NCBI GenBank assembly: GCA_002686755.1
Contig: NYYJ01000187.1
Location: forward strand, 1 to 34,378
Length of the DNA: 34,378 nt
Direction: 5' to 3'
Origin: Verrucomicrobiales bacterium
GTDB lineage: Bacteria; Verrucomicrobiota; Verrucomicrobiia; Limisphaerales; UBA1096
This document shows positions 9,873-17,842 of the stretch, piece after piece. The translations under genes and the position numbers were made by a program. Position 1 is the stretch's first letter. The number at the start of each line of letters is the position of its first letter. The notes under the pieces are model-generated. The model saw nothing but the letters and a program-made list of their open reading frames with translations. It had not been told where the DNA came from and did no database searches.

Positions 9873-11036
9873 TCAAAATTGAGGCACCACTCCATCCCCG
9901 GTCGGCGTGCCGGCGAGCAGCCAAGACAGGTTGAACTTGGCCACAGTGGAGCCGCCTTTCGGGCCGCCTTCGAAGTGTAGAAAAATCCAACCCTCCGTCC
10001 TCGTGCCCGGGCGGCCGGAGGTCATCGAGGAATATGCGCTTGGCCCGTCAAACACGAGACGCTTGACCGGCCAGGTCTTGCCGCCATCGAAACTCGCCCA
10101 GACCGTGATCTTTTCCCGCCGGGCGTTAGGGGTGTCGAGGTTGCTGAAAATCAAAATGTCCCGCCCTTGAACAGCGAGACGGGTCAGCCCGCCCATGCAG
10201 CCGTACGAGCGGTGTTGATGCCCATCCGGCAATGCCTCGATGATGTGCCAATCGCGCCAGGTTTGGCCACCGTCTTCGCTGTACGCCCCACGGCGCCGCG
10301 TGTTGTCCGGGCGCTTGTCCCAATGGATGCGGGAGTTGTAATAGATCGTGCCGTCGGATAACTCGGCAACACACGCTTCGCCGGTTCCGTTTTCCGGGAA
10401 CGGCTCACTCGTTCGCCATGTCGTCCCGCCGTCGTCGCTGTAGATCGCGTTGGTGAAGTGGTTTGGCCATTCTTCACGGCGGTTGCCCGCCGCATAGTTG
10501 CGCGATGGTCGAACCAGCCGGCCCGCATATTGCCCATGGCGCAGGGTGATGCCGTGGTCATTCATGTGCATCGACGGCATTCGCCCCTCGCTGTCGGGGT
10601 GGATCACGGTTTCCGATTTCCGCCAACTCCAGCCGTGGTCACTGCTCCGGTAAACGGCAAACGGTGCCGGGGGATGCCGCTCCTCGACGAACGCGAAAAT
10701 GTCGCCGCTGTTCTCATCAACAGTCACGCCCCCGCCCTGGAAACCGGGCTTGGCAACAATGATCTCAGGCCCCCAAGTTTTGCCGCTGTCCTCGCTGCGC
10801 CGGGCGACCACGCCGTCCGACCCCCAGACGGCGACGAGCGCACCATCCATCGCGACGACGATGTTCGGGAATCGTTGGTTTTTGAAAACCTGCTGAAGTT
10901 CGATCGAAGGCTCGCCAAGGTGAGGCCGCAGCCTCCCTTCGTTGGCTTTGTGGTCAAGCGGCAAACTGCAGCAACCGGAAACGAGTACGGCCATTGCAGC
11001 CGCGACGACAGGGGGGCGAGATATCCAATTCTTCAT
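9873..11036 (-). CDS. Sialidase-like lipoprotein (BNR/Asp-box propeller)
   Basis: A 387-residue protein with a lipobox LVSGC (C22) and five Asp-box motifs, SxDxGxTW type: SEDSGKTW (81-88), SSDHGWSW, SDDGGTTW, SEDGGQTW and SFDGGKTW. QRFPNIV at 54-60 sits where exo-sialidases have the Arg-Ile/Phe-Pro motif of the first active-site Arg. It therefore reads as a six-bladed sialidase-fold enzyme anchored to a membrane, removing sialic acid or a related sugar; a non-catalytic propeller is possible. The ATG at 11036 gives the signal peptide; the open frame runs further upstream but that part is intergenic. It is convergent with the sulfatase, 31 bases apart. Confidence 0.8.
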   Translation of the reverse strand: MKNWISRPPVVAAAMAVLVSGCCSLPLDHKANEGRLRPHLGEPSIELQQVFKNQRFPNIVVAMDGALVAVWGSDGVVARRSEDSGKTWGPEIIVAKPGFQGGGVTVDENSGDIFAFVEERHPPAPFAVYRSSDHGWSWRKSETVIHPDSEGRMPSMHMNDHGITLRHGQYAGRLVRPSRNYAAGNRREEWPNHFTNAIYSDDGGTTWRTSEPFPENGTGEACVAELSDGTIYYNSRIHWDKRPDNTRRRGAYSEDGGQTWRDWHIIEALPDGHQHRSYGCMGGLTRLAVQGRDILIFSNLDTPNARREKITVWASFDGGKTWPVKRLVFDGPSAYSSMTSGRPGTRTEGWIFLHFEGGPKGGSTVAKFNLSWLLAGTPTGDGVVPQF

Positions 11037-11078
11037 GCGGAAAACCGAAGAGTTGGGCAAAATCAAATCGAACGCGAC

Positions 11079-11106
11079 AAAAAAAACGTCCGCTTGGCCA
11101 AGCGGA
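11079..11106 (-). terminator. Intrinsic terminator built from the palindrome
   Basis: Read on the minus strand just after the TAG of the DUF885 gene, the 18-base perfect palindrome TCCGCTTGGCCAAGCGGA is followed by two bases and a run of eight T. It contains a full GCTTGGCCAAGC copy (11092-11103). This is a textbook rho-independent terminator for the gene at 11110-12921 and separates it from the sialidase gene. Confidence 0.75.
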
Positions 11107-11109
11107 GGA

Positions 11110-12921
11110 CTATTTGGCCTGCTCGGCAATCCAGTTGTTGATGCGTTGCTCGAGGATGCCAAGCGGCAGCGCACCGTTCCACAGGATTTCGTCGTGGAAG
11201 GATCGAATATCCAATTTGTCACCAAGCTTGGCCGTGGCCCGGGCGCGCAATTCCTTCAGTTTCAATTCGCCAAGCTTGTAGGCCAGCGCCTGGCCGGGCC
11301 AGACGATGTACCGATCCACCTCAACGCTGATGTCGTGCTCGGCTTTACCGGCGTTGGCCTTGAAGAAATCGATCGCCTGCTGACGCGACCAGCCCTTGGC
11401 ATGAAGGCCAGTGTCGACGACGAGCCGGATGGCCCGCCACATCTCGTAGGTCAACTGGCCGAACTTGGAATAGGGGTCGGTGTAAAAACCCATCTCTTCG
11501 CCGAGACTCTCGGAATACAACCCCCACCCCTCGACGTAGCCGGTGTAGCGTCCGTATTTACGGAACTCCGGCAGACCGTCAATCTCGTCGGCGATGGCCA
11601 ACTGCAGGTGGTGCCCGGGCACGGCCTCGTGCAGCGCAAGCGCCTCCATCTCCCACTTCGGCCGCGACTTCAGGTCGTAGGTGTTGGCAAAGAAAAAACC
11701 GGCGCGGCCAGCGTCGTTGGAGCCGGGTTGATAGTAGGCCGTGGTGACCGATTTTTCGATGTACGCCGGCACCGGGATCACACCATAAGGCTGGCGAGGC
11801 AGCTTGCGAAACAGCTTAGGCAACTCAGGGTCGGCCCGCTTGCAGATGTCCCGGTATCCGGCGAGCAACCCGTCGGCGGTTTCATAGTAAAACTGCGGGT
11901 CGGTCCTGAGAAACTCGAAGAAATCGTGGAGGCCGCCCTCGAAGCCGACCTGTTTGCGGATGGCCTCCATCTCGGCGCGGATGCGTTTGACCTCGCGCAG
12001 GCCGATGCCGTGAATCTCGTCCGGGCTGAGCGTCGTGGTGGTGTAATGCTTAATCTGGTAATCGTACCACGCAAGGCCGTTGGGCAACGCGCTGCGTCCC
12101 ACCGTTTCGCGGCAATTCGGGACATACTCGTCACGCAGAAACGCATGCAGCCGCTTTAGTGCCGGCCGCACCGCATCGGTATAGACCGCCTTGGCCGCCT
12201 CGGTCAGTCGCGCCTGCTCCGCATCCGGAATGGTGACTGGGAATTTCCTGAACTTGGCCAGCATCGGCGTGGTCAACGGGCCGTCGTGCAGATGCCCGGT
12301 CACCTGGTCAGGCAATGTGCGCAACGGCACTTTCGGGGGCACGATGCCTCGGGATGCCCCCTCCTGCAGCAACTCGATTGTTTGATCAACCAACGCGGGG
12401 ATGCCGCCCAGCCGCGCCAATATGTCGTCGTAGTCATTTGCCTTGGCTGCCGGCATCATGGCGATCATCGACGGCACATCCCGCGGCAGGCCATCCATCT
12501 GGTTTATGGCGAGGTACTCGGCGGGGAACTGCTGCCGCTCGACCGCCATCTCGGCGTTGCGCCGAAATAGGTCGTAATTCAATCGGTTGGCCTCGTTCAA
12601 CTTGGCCCGGTCGATGGAGAGGGTCGCCTCGAGCGTCAGCCGCGCTACCACCTTTGCCTCGGCGATGGCTTCAAGCGATAAGTCGCTCCAGCGATGATTC
12701 TGCCCGGGATAACCGCGCCACGTCGCCGCTTCCGGCGAGGCGATCATCCGGTATTTCCAGTTGGCATCGAATAAGCGCCAAAGCCGGCCATCGGCGTCCG
12801 ATTGGCCCTTGACTGCGATGATGTCTGTGCATTGTTCGCTGTAGCGATCGCTGTTCTCATCCGCTTGGCCAAGCGGGAACGCAACCGCGAACAAAACAGA
12901 GAGAGTGACAATGCGAATCAT
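11110..12921 (-). CDS. DUF885 zinc-peptidase-like secreted protein
   Basis: A 603-residue exported protein of the DUF885 family. The motif H431-E-A-V-P-G-H-H438 is the expected zinc-binding stretch of this family, which resembles helical metallopeptidases; the substrate is unknown. The surrounding sequence (GFFFANTYDLKSRPKWEMEALALHEA and the GYVEGWGLYSE that follows) is typical. The ATG at 12921 gives the signal peptide MIRIVTLSVLFAVAFPLGQA, whose cleavage end is encoded by a palindrome copy (12863); the frame is open 36 codons further upstream without a convincing start. It is transcribed alone and ends in the palindrome-based terminator. Confidence 0.8.
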   Translation of the reverse strand: MIRIVTLSVLFAVAFPLGQADENSDRYSEQCTDIIAVKGQSDADGRLWRLFDANWKYRMIASPEAATWRGYPGQNHRWSDLSLEAIAEAKVVARLTLEATLSIDRAKLNEANRLNYDLFRRNAEMAVERQQFPAEYLAINQMDGLPRDVPSMIAMMPAAKANDYDDILARLGGIPALVDQTIELLQEGASRGIVPPKVPLRTLPDQVTGHLHDGPLTTPMLAKFRKFPVTIPDAEQARLTEAAKAVYTDAVRPALKRLHAFLRDEYVPNCRETVGRSALPNGLAWYDYQIKHYTTTTLSPDEIHGIGLREVKRIRAEMEAIRKQVGFEGGLHDFFEFLRTDPQFYYETADGLLAGYRDICKRADPELPKLFRKLPRQPYGVIPVPAYIEKSVTTAYYQPGSNDAGRAGFFFANTYDLKSRPKWEMEALALHEAVPGHHLQLAIADEIDGLPEFRKYGRYTGYVEGWGLYSESLGEEMGFYTDPYSKFGQLTYEMWRAIRLVVDTGLHAKGWSRQQAIDFFKANAGKAEHDISVEVDRYIVWPGQALAYKLGELKLKELRARATAKLGDKLDIRSFHDEILWNGALPLGILEQRINNWIAEQAK

Positions 12922-12939
12922 GGCGGCGCAGTTGTACCA

Positions 12940-12950
12940 CTTGGCCAAGC
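12940..12950. repeat. HIP-like palindrome CTTGGCCAAGC, intergenic
   Basis: A copy 19 bases upstream of the DUF885 start codon, in the divergent promoter region shared with the EboD-like gene. Confidence 0.9.
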
Positions 12951-12978
12951 GGAGGGAAACCCCCATGACCTTCTCCAA

Positions 12979-12990
12979 GCTTGGCCAAGC
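12979..12990. repeat. HIP-like palindrome GCTTGGCCAAGC, intergenic
   Basis: A full copy in the same divergent intergenic region, 28 bases past the previous one. An in-frame TTG at 12981 that would extend the next gene lies inside this repeat, which argues against that start. Confidence 0.85.
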
Positions 12991-13043
12991 GCACCGAAAT
13001 AACTGGCATTTCAATCCCAGTCGCCGCACTTTTCCCTGACGCA

Positions 13044-14237
13044 GTGAACATCATTGAACGACAGATCGACGTGACCTACCGGCATCAGGTGCGGTTCACT
13101 CACGATGTGTTTTCCACGGCCAATCTGACGCTCCGCGATACCATCGCGGATCAAGCGACCGCCCAAGTCCACAGAGTGCTGACGGTGATGGACGAGGCGA
13201 TGTGCCGTGCCCAACCCGGTTTGGTTGATCAGGTGCGGGCGTACTTCGACCGGCACGGCGACCGCTTGAAACTGGTTTGCGATCCCATGCAGTTCGAGGG
13301 AGGCGAACGGACGAAGAATTCCTATTTCCACGTCTCCGAGATTCACTCCAAGATCGAGATGCACCACATCGACCGGCACAGCTATGTAATCGCGGTCGGC
13401 GGTGGCGCGCTGCTGGACATGGCCGGCTTGGCCTCGGCAACCGCGCACCGGGGCGTGCGCCATGTGCGCATTCCCTCCACGACACTCAGCCAGGCCGACT
13501 CCGGCGTGGGCGTGAAAAACGGGATCAACGCCTTTGGCAAAAAGAATTTCATCGGCGCGTTCGCCCCGCCGTTCGCGGTGATCAACGACTTCGATCTTCT
13601 CGCCTCGCTCAACGATCGGGATAAGCGCAACGGTTTCGTCGAGGCAGTCAAAGTGGCTCTTATCCGGGATCGGGCGTTCTTTGAATGGATCGAGAGCCAA
13701 GCCGATGCACTCGCGTCGTTCGATCCCGCACCGATGCAACGGCTGATAAGGCGTTGTGCCGAGTTGCACATCGACCACATTGCCACCTCGGGCGACCCGT
13801 TCGAGTTCGGCTCGGCCCGGCCGCTCGACTTCGGCCATTGGGCCGCCCACAAGCTGGAGCAACTCTCCGAGTACCGCATTCGCCACGGCGAAGCGGTCGC
13901 CATTGGCGTCGCGCTGGATGTCCTTTACGCCCGCCGGATCGGGCATCTTTCCTGTGAAGCTGCAGATCGAATTCTCTCCCTGCTTGAGCGGCTTGGCTTT
14001 GAACTGTTCGCCAACGAAATGCTGCACGAGGACGAGTCCGGAACGCTGCAGGTTATCAATGGGCTGGAGGAGTTTCGGGAACACCTTGGCGGCGACCTGA
14101 CGATCACCCTGCTTCGTGAACTTGGCCAAGGTATTGAGGTGCACGAGATGAATCTCCCGCTCGTCATCGAGTCGATCTACGAACTTCGCGACCGCCAAGC
14201 CGACCGCGAGCAATCAGTCATCCCCGCCCGGGCCTGA
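13044..14237 (+). CDS. eboD: EboD-like 3-dehydroquinate-synthase-fold sugar-phosphate cyclase
   Basis: A 397-residue cyclase of the dehydroquinate synthase superfamily. GGGALLDMAG (NAD-binding), PSTTLSQADSGVGVKNGINAFGKK in two pieces, GFVEAVKVALIRD, DFGHWAAHKLE and RHGEAVAIGVALD carry the expected metal and substrate residues (Glu of FVEAVK, His of GHW, His of RHGEA). The N-terminal pattern V-x-Y-R-H-Q-V-R-F-T-H-D-V-F is like EboD proteins of ebo clusters rather than housekeeping AroB. GTG 13044 is chosen because the family pattern begins just after it; neither it nor TTG 12981 has a clear ribosome binding site. The product is unknown. It lies 11 bases from the next gene, its usual ebo partner. 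A palindrome copy at 14121 encodes ELGQG. Confidence 0.75.
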   Translation: MNIIERQIDVTYRHQVRFTHDVFSTANLTLRDTIADQATAQVHRVLTVMDEAMCRAQPGLVDQVRAYFDRHGDRLKLVCDPMQFEGGERTKNSYFHVSEIHSKIEMHHIDRHSYVIAVGGGALLDMAGLASATAHRGVRHVRIPSTTLSQADSGVGVKNGINAFGKKNFIGAFAPPFAVINDFDLLASLNDRDKRNGFVEAVKVALIRDRAFFEWIESQADALASFDPAPMQRLIRRCAELHIDHIATSGDPFEFGSARPLDFGHWAAHKLEQLSEYRIRHGEAVAIGVALDVLYARRIGHLSCEAADRILSLLERLGFELFANEMLHEDESGTLQVINGLEEFREHLGGDLTITLLRELGQGIEVHEMNLPLVIESIYELRDRQADREQSVIPARA

Positions 14238-14248
14238 CCTTCGTCGCC

Positions 14249-15643
14249 GTGAATCGCACCGCCGTTCTCAACGTCGTCGGGCTGACCCAGCGGCACATTG
14301 GCCCGAACACCCCGGCAATCGCCCGGTTTCTCTCGCTTGGCCAAGCGGCGCTCATCGATCCCGCTTTTCCCGCCGTAACCTGCACGGCGCAGTCCAACTA
14401 TCTCACCGGTGAACAGCCCGGCGAACACGGCATCGTCGGCAACGGCTGGTACAACCATGAGCTGGCCGAGGTCACATTTTGGAAACAGCCGAACCAGACC
14501 GTGCAAGCACCCAAGCTGTGGCACGAGCTCCGCTTGGCCAACGGCGACTTCACCTGCGCGTCGATGTTTTGGTGGTTCAACATGTACGCCGACGTGAATT
14601 GGTCGGCAACTCCGCGCCCGATTTATCCCGCCGACGGCAGCAAGCATTTCGATATTTACACCTGGCCGTACGAATTGCGGTCGGCTCTAAAGTCGGAGCT
14701 TGGCGAATTCCCCTTCCCCACGTTTTGGGGCCCGATGGCCGGCCGCCAAACACCCGCCGGCAAACCAGAGGCGATCAGCGAATGGATCGCCCACGCGGCC
14801 AAATGGATCGAGCAAAAGCAGCAACCGACGCTGAATCTCGTCTACCTCCCGCACTTGGATTACAACCTGCAGCGCATTGGCCCAACGCATCCGGAAATTG
14901 CAAACGACCTGCGGCGCATCGACCGGATCGTCGGCGGACTGATCGGTTTTTTTGAAGAGCGCGGCGTGCAGGTTGTTCTGCTTTCCGAGTACGGCATCAC
15001 GGCGGTCGAGCAGCCAATTCACCTCAACCGATCGTTCCGCGAACGCGGCTGGCTGGCCATCAAGGAGGAACTAGGCCTTGAGCGACTCGACTGCGGGAAT
15101 AGCCGTGCGTTTGCCGTGGCCGACCACCAAGTCGCTCACGTTTACATCAACGACAAGTCGATCGAGAATCAGGTTCGCAGCCTGCTCGACAGCACGGACG
15201 GCGTTGCAGCGGTTTGGGGCCAAGCGGAGAAACAGGCCAACGGCATCGACCATTCGCGTGCCGGCGATCTCATCGCCATCTCCGCAGAGAACACCTGGTT
15301 CAGCTACTACTACTGGCTGGATGACGCGGTGGCTCCGGACTTCGCACGGTGCGTCGATATCCACCGGAAGCCGGGCTACGACCCGGTGGAGTTGTTCACT
15401 GACCCGTCGCGCGGCTCGAAGGCTCGGATGATGTTCAAGCTTTTGAAGAAGAAACTCGGCTTCCGGATGCTGATGGATGTTGTCCCGCTGGACGCCTCGC
15501 TGGTTCGGGGCTCGCACGGCTGCCGGCCAAGCGATCCGGCGGACTGGCCCATCCTTATTTCAAAATCTGCCCAACTCGCGGCCGACACGATCAAATCGAC
15601 GGACGTGTACAGTGTGCTGCGCTCTCACATCGCAGGAAGCTGA
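14249..15643 (+). CDS. Alkaline-phosphatase-superfamily protein of ebo type (nucleotide pyrophosphatase/phosphodiesterase-like)
   Basis: A 464-residue protein starting at GTG 14249. VTCTAQSNYLTG places a Thr in the nucleophile position of type I phosphodiesterase/nucleotide pyrophosphatases, GEHGIVGNGWY follows, YLPHLDYNLQRIGP gives metal ligands, and RGSHG near the C-terminus gives the last His. The first metal Asp is replaced (LNVVGLTQ) and the usual S-D-H-G is S-E-Y-G, which to my memory is normal for the ebo-linked subgroup; activity may differ from classical members. There is no signal peptide. It probably forms an operon with the eboD-like gene. A palindrome at 14335 encodes LSLGQAA. 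Confidence 0.7.
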   Translation: MNRTAVLNVVGLTQRHIGPNTPAIARFLSLGQAALIDPAFPAVTCTAQSNYLTGEQPGEHGIVGNGWYNHELAEVTFWKQPNQTVQAPKLWHELRLANGDFTCASMFWWFNMYADVNWSATPRPIYPADGSKHFDIYTWPYELRSALKSELGEFPFPTFWGPMAGRQTPAGKPEAISEWIAHAAKWIEQKQQPTLNLVYLPHLDYNLQRIGPTHPEIANDLRRIDRIVGGLIGFFEERGVQVVLLSEYGITAVEQPIHLNRSFRERGWLAIKEELGLERLDCGNSRAFAVADHQVAHVYINDKSIENQVRSLLDSTDGVAAVWGQAEKQANGIDHSRAGDLIAISAENTWFSYYYWLDDAVAPDFARCVDIHRKPGYDPVELFTDPSRGSKARMMFKLLKKKLGFRMLMDVVPLDASLVRGSHGCRPSDPADWPILISKSAQLAADTIKSTDVYSVLRSHIAGS

Positions 15644-15649
15644 AACGGC

Positions 15650-15661
15650 GCTTGGCCAAGC
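15650..15661. repeat. HIP-like palindrome GCTTGGCCAAGC between convergent genes
   Basis: It fills most of the 26-base gap between two converging stop codons and is followed on the plus strand by eight more G. It can form a hairpin for transcripts from either side, but there is no strong T run, so a terminator role is only possible. Confidence 0.85.
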
Positions 15662-15669
15662 GGGGGGGG

Positions 15670-16020
15670 TCAAGTCTCGAACGAGTTGCCGCAGCCGCAC
15701 GACTGCTTGGCGTTCGGATTTTTGATCTTGAAGCCGGTATCATTGAGGTCGTCGTGGTAATCCACCACCGCCCCTCGCAGACAGCCGGCGCTGAAGTTGT
15801 CCACCAGCACGGTTTCGCCGAAAAACTCCAGTGCATGGTCGTCATCCCGTTTTTCGTCGAACACCATGCCGTACTGCAGGCCGCTACAGCCGCCTTCCTC
15901 GACGAAGATACGCAGCGTTTTGTCCGTGTTTTCCGGCTCCTTGGCCCGGACGATGCCCACTTGCCGAGCGGCATTCTCGGTCACCGTGATGACCGGTTCT
16001 GTTAATGTTTGTTCACTCAT
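15670..16020 (-). CDS. erpA: A-type iron-sulfur cluster carrier (ErpA/IscA family)
   Basis: A 116-residue cytoplasmic protein that receives and passes on Fe-S clusters to target apoproteins. The three conserved cysteines are present: C45 in EEGGCSGLQY, and C108 and C110 in SCGCGNSF, with the preceding GFKIKNPNA stretch. An extra Cys at position 80 (SAGCLRG) replaces the usual Tyr region and is not part of the standard set. No isc or suf genes are adjacent, so the symbol could equally be iscA or sufA; the assignment to the family is firm, the subfamily is not. Confidence 0.88.
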   Translation of the reverse strand: MSEQTLTEPVITVTENAARQVGIVRAKEPENTDKTLRIFVEEGGCSGLQYGMVFDEKRDDDHALEFFGETVLVDNFSAGCLRGAVVDYHDDLNDTGFKIKNPNAKQSCGCGNSFET

Positions 16021-16061
16021 CTCGCCCTAACGAAGCTACCCCTGCTTGCCGGCAGCGTCAA

Positions 16062-16072
16062 CTTGGCCAAGC
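16062..16072. repeat. HIP-like palindrome CTTGGCCAAGC, divergent region
   Basis: A copy in the 112-base gap between the divergent Fe-S carrier and nagB. It is followed by TATTTTT on the plus strand, but no plus-strand gene ends here. Confidence 0.9.
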
Positions 16073-16132
16073 GTATTTTTGCAGAAATCTTGAAATTAGC
16101 GCCAGTCCAAGCCACCTTGACCCGCCTGCTAT

Positions 16133-16915
16133 ATGAGCGCTCAACCTGTTAAAACATTTACAGCCGATTCCCTTCCCGTCCGCATTTATGCCACTGAAGC
16201 CGACATGGCCTCTGATGTCGCCCAGACCGTGCACGATTATCTCGTCGAGACCATCAAGCGTCAGGGCGATGCGACCGCCATACTAGCCACGGGCAATTCC
16301 CAGATTCAATTTCTCCGAAACCTCGTTGACCTAGGCGGGATTGACTGGAGCAAGATGACGCTGTTCCACATGGACGAATACCTCGGAGTCGACGAAAATC
16401 ACTCTGCTTGTTTTCGCCGATACATGCGTGAACGAGTCGAGAGTCAAGTCAACCCGAAGGTATTCCATTACCTCGGCGGCGATGCGCCCGAGCCGATCGC
16501 GGAGTGCGAGCGTTACGAGGCATTGCTCAAGGCGCAGCCGATCGACCTCTGCTGCATGGGGGTCGGCGAGAACGGCCACATCGCCTTCAACGATCCACCT
16601 GTGGCAAACTTTAATGATGAACGGTTGGTAAAAATCGTGGAGCTTGATGTCGCGTGCCGCATGCAGCAGGTCAACGAAGGGCACTTCCCCAACCTCGAAG
16701 CCGTACCGAAATATGCCCTGACCCTCACGGTGCCGGCGCTCTGCTCAGCGAAGAAAGTTATTTGTGTGGCGCCCGAAACACGGAAATCGAAACCGATCAA
16801 GGCTCTCATCGAAGGACCAATCAGCACGGATTGCCCGGCGTCCTACCTGCGGACCCAACCGCAGGCCACGCTTTACGTCGATACTGACTCAGCAAGCCTG
16901 CTGAAAAAAAACTGA
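16133..16915 (+). CDS. nagB: Glucosamine-6-phosphate deaminase
   Basis: Converts glucosamine 6-phosphate to fructose 6-phosphate and ammonia, feeding amino sugars into glycolysis. The 260-residue length fits the NagB family. ILATGNSQIQF is the phosphate-binding loop, FHMDEYLG (78-85) and GVGENGHIAFNDPP (143-156) carry the active-site Asp, Glu and His residues. The closely related 6-phosphogluconolactonase is less likely given HMDEYLG and GENGHIAFNDP. The start is ATG 16133 without a clear ribosome binding site. Its stop abuts that of the convergent gene (TGATCA). It fits with the sialidase and sulfatase nearby but is not in an operon with them. Confidence 0.88.
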   Translation: MSAQPVKTFTADSLPVRIYATEADMASDVAQTVHDYLVETIKRQGDATAILATGNSQIQFLRNLVDLGGIDWSKMTLFHMDEYLGVDENHSACFRRYMRERVESQVNPKVFHYLGGDAPEPIAECERYEALLKAQPIDLCCMGVGENGHIAFNDPPVANFNDERLVKIVELDVACRMQQVNEGHFPNLEAVPKYALTLTVPALCSAKKVICVAPETRKSKPIKALIEGPISTDCPASYLRTQPQATLYVDTDSASLLKKN

Positions 16916-17791
16916 TCAACCACCCGGCGGCACCGGCGGAAGAGGCGGACCGCCACCCGGCACAGGAGGCATCGGGCGCCCGTCCCGCGCACCGTCTCCA
17001 TTGGGCGCATCGTTCAACTGATCTTGAAACGGCAACGGCGGCATGGGAACGCCCTTGCTTTCCGCCAGATCCTTTTGATGGATCATTTCCAAGGCTTGGA
17101 CGGTCGGATCGCCCCCTTTCATGGGCGGCGGTGTCGGGTAAGTCCGCACACGACTGGGAACGGCACGGACCGACCTTGATGCACCAGACACACCGGAACG
17201 GCTGGAACCTCCCCTGGAGGAACTGACACCTGAGCGGGAACTGGTCGAACCCGAACTACGGCCGCTGGTCGGGCGCGAACTGCTGGATGAACGTGAGGGG
17301 GATCTTGATGAACTGGATGACCTCGCCTTGGACGACTTCGACGGGGCCTTGGCCACGGAGGTCTTGTAGGTATGCTCATCGTTCTTGAGACTTAACTCAA
17401 GCGGGCTTCCGTCCTTGATCAAGTTGACCGTGCCGGCTGCAGCATCGATGGCCGTGATCTCGATGGAGCCATCCTTGTCGCCCACGGGGAGTTGCAGGTA
17501 CTTCGTCTCGGGCGGCTTGGCGCTGGAATCGATCAACGCCAGACAGGCTTTCTCAACCCCCTTCAATCGGTAAATACCGGTGAACTTGAGGTTGAGTTCC
17601 TTCGGCGGCTCCGGCGGCGGGGCCTTTGACGGCGGCGGGGCGTCAGTCAGGTCAAAGGCGTTGCGATCGGTGATCGTCAGGTACGGGTTGGAGCCGCCTG
17701 TCGAGACTTTCGCCGCGGACAATCCGCCATGCATCAGGCCAAGCGCCCCCAGCACCGGGATTATCCTCGAAATTGCCCTTTTCTTCGGCAT
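16916..17791 (-). CDS. Exported low-complexity protein, possibly GspC/PilP-like
   Basis: A 291-residue protein from ATG 17791, which gives a signal peptide (MPKKRAISRIIPVLGALGLM); ATG 17812 and TTG 17821 are alternatives. After it come NPYLTITDRNAFDLTD and a Pro-rich linker, then a compact beta domain (about 55-145: LNLKFTGIYRLKG, KYLQLPVGDKDGS, VNLIKDGSPLELSLKND). The DRNAFDL plus small beta domain recalls the homology region of type II secretion GspC or pilus PilP proteins, but no secretion genes lie nearby. Residues about 150-215 are almost all Ser, Arg, Gly and Thr, and the C-terminus is Pro/Gly-rich, as in disordered linkers. Function is unknown. Confidence 0.6.
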   Translation of the reverse strand: MPKKRAISRIIPVLGALGLMHGGLSAAKVSTGGSNPYLTITDRNAFDLTDAPPPSKAPPPEPPKELNLKFTGIYRLKGVEKACLALIDSSAKPPETKYLQLPVGDKDGSIEITAIDAAAGTVNLIKDGSPLELSLKNDEHTYKTSVAKAPSKSSKARSSSSSRSPSRSSSSSRPTSGRSSGSTSSRSGVSSSRGGSSRSGVSGASRSVRAVPSRVRTYPTPPPMKGGDPTVQALEMIHQKDLAESKGVPMPPLPFQDQLNDAPNGDGARDGRPMPPVPGGGPPLPPVPPGG

Positions 17792-17842
17792 CACGGTCGG
17801 GTCAAACACCATGGGGCGCAAATGGTTGTGCCCGGCCGGCGA

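Noticed and set aside
12981-13043. TTG start that lengthens the EboD-like protein by 21 residues
   Set aside because: The TTG lies inside a repeat copy, has no ribosome binding site, and the added residues do not fit the family pattern, which begins next to GTG 13044.
16062-16078. Palindrome plus TATTTTT as a terminator
   Set aside because: It lies between two divergent genes, so no transcript ends there on the plus strand.
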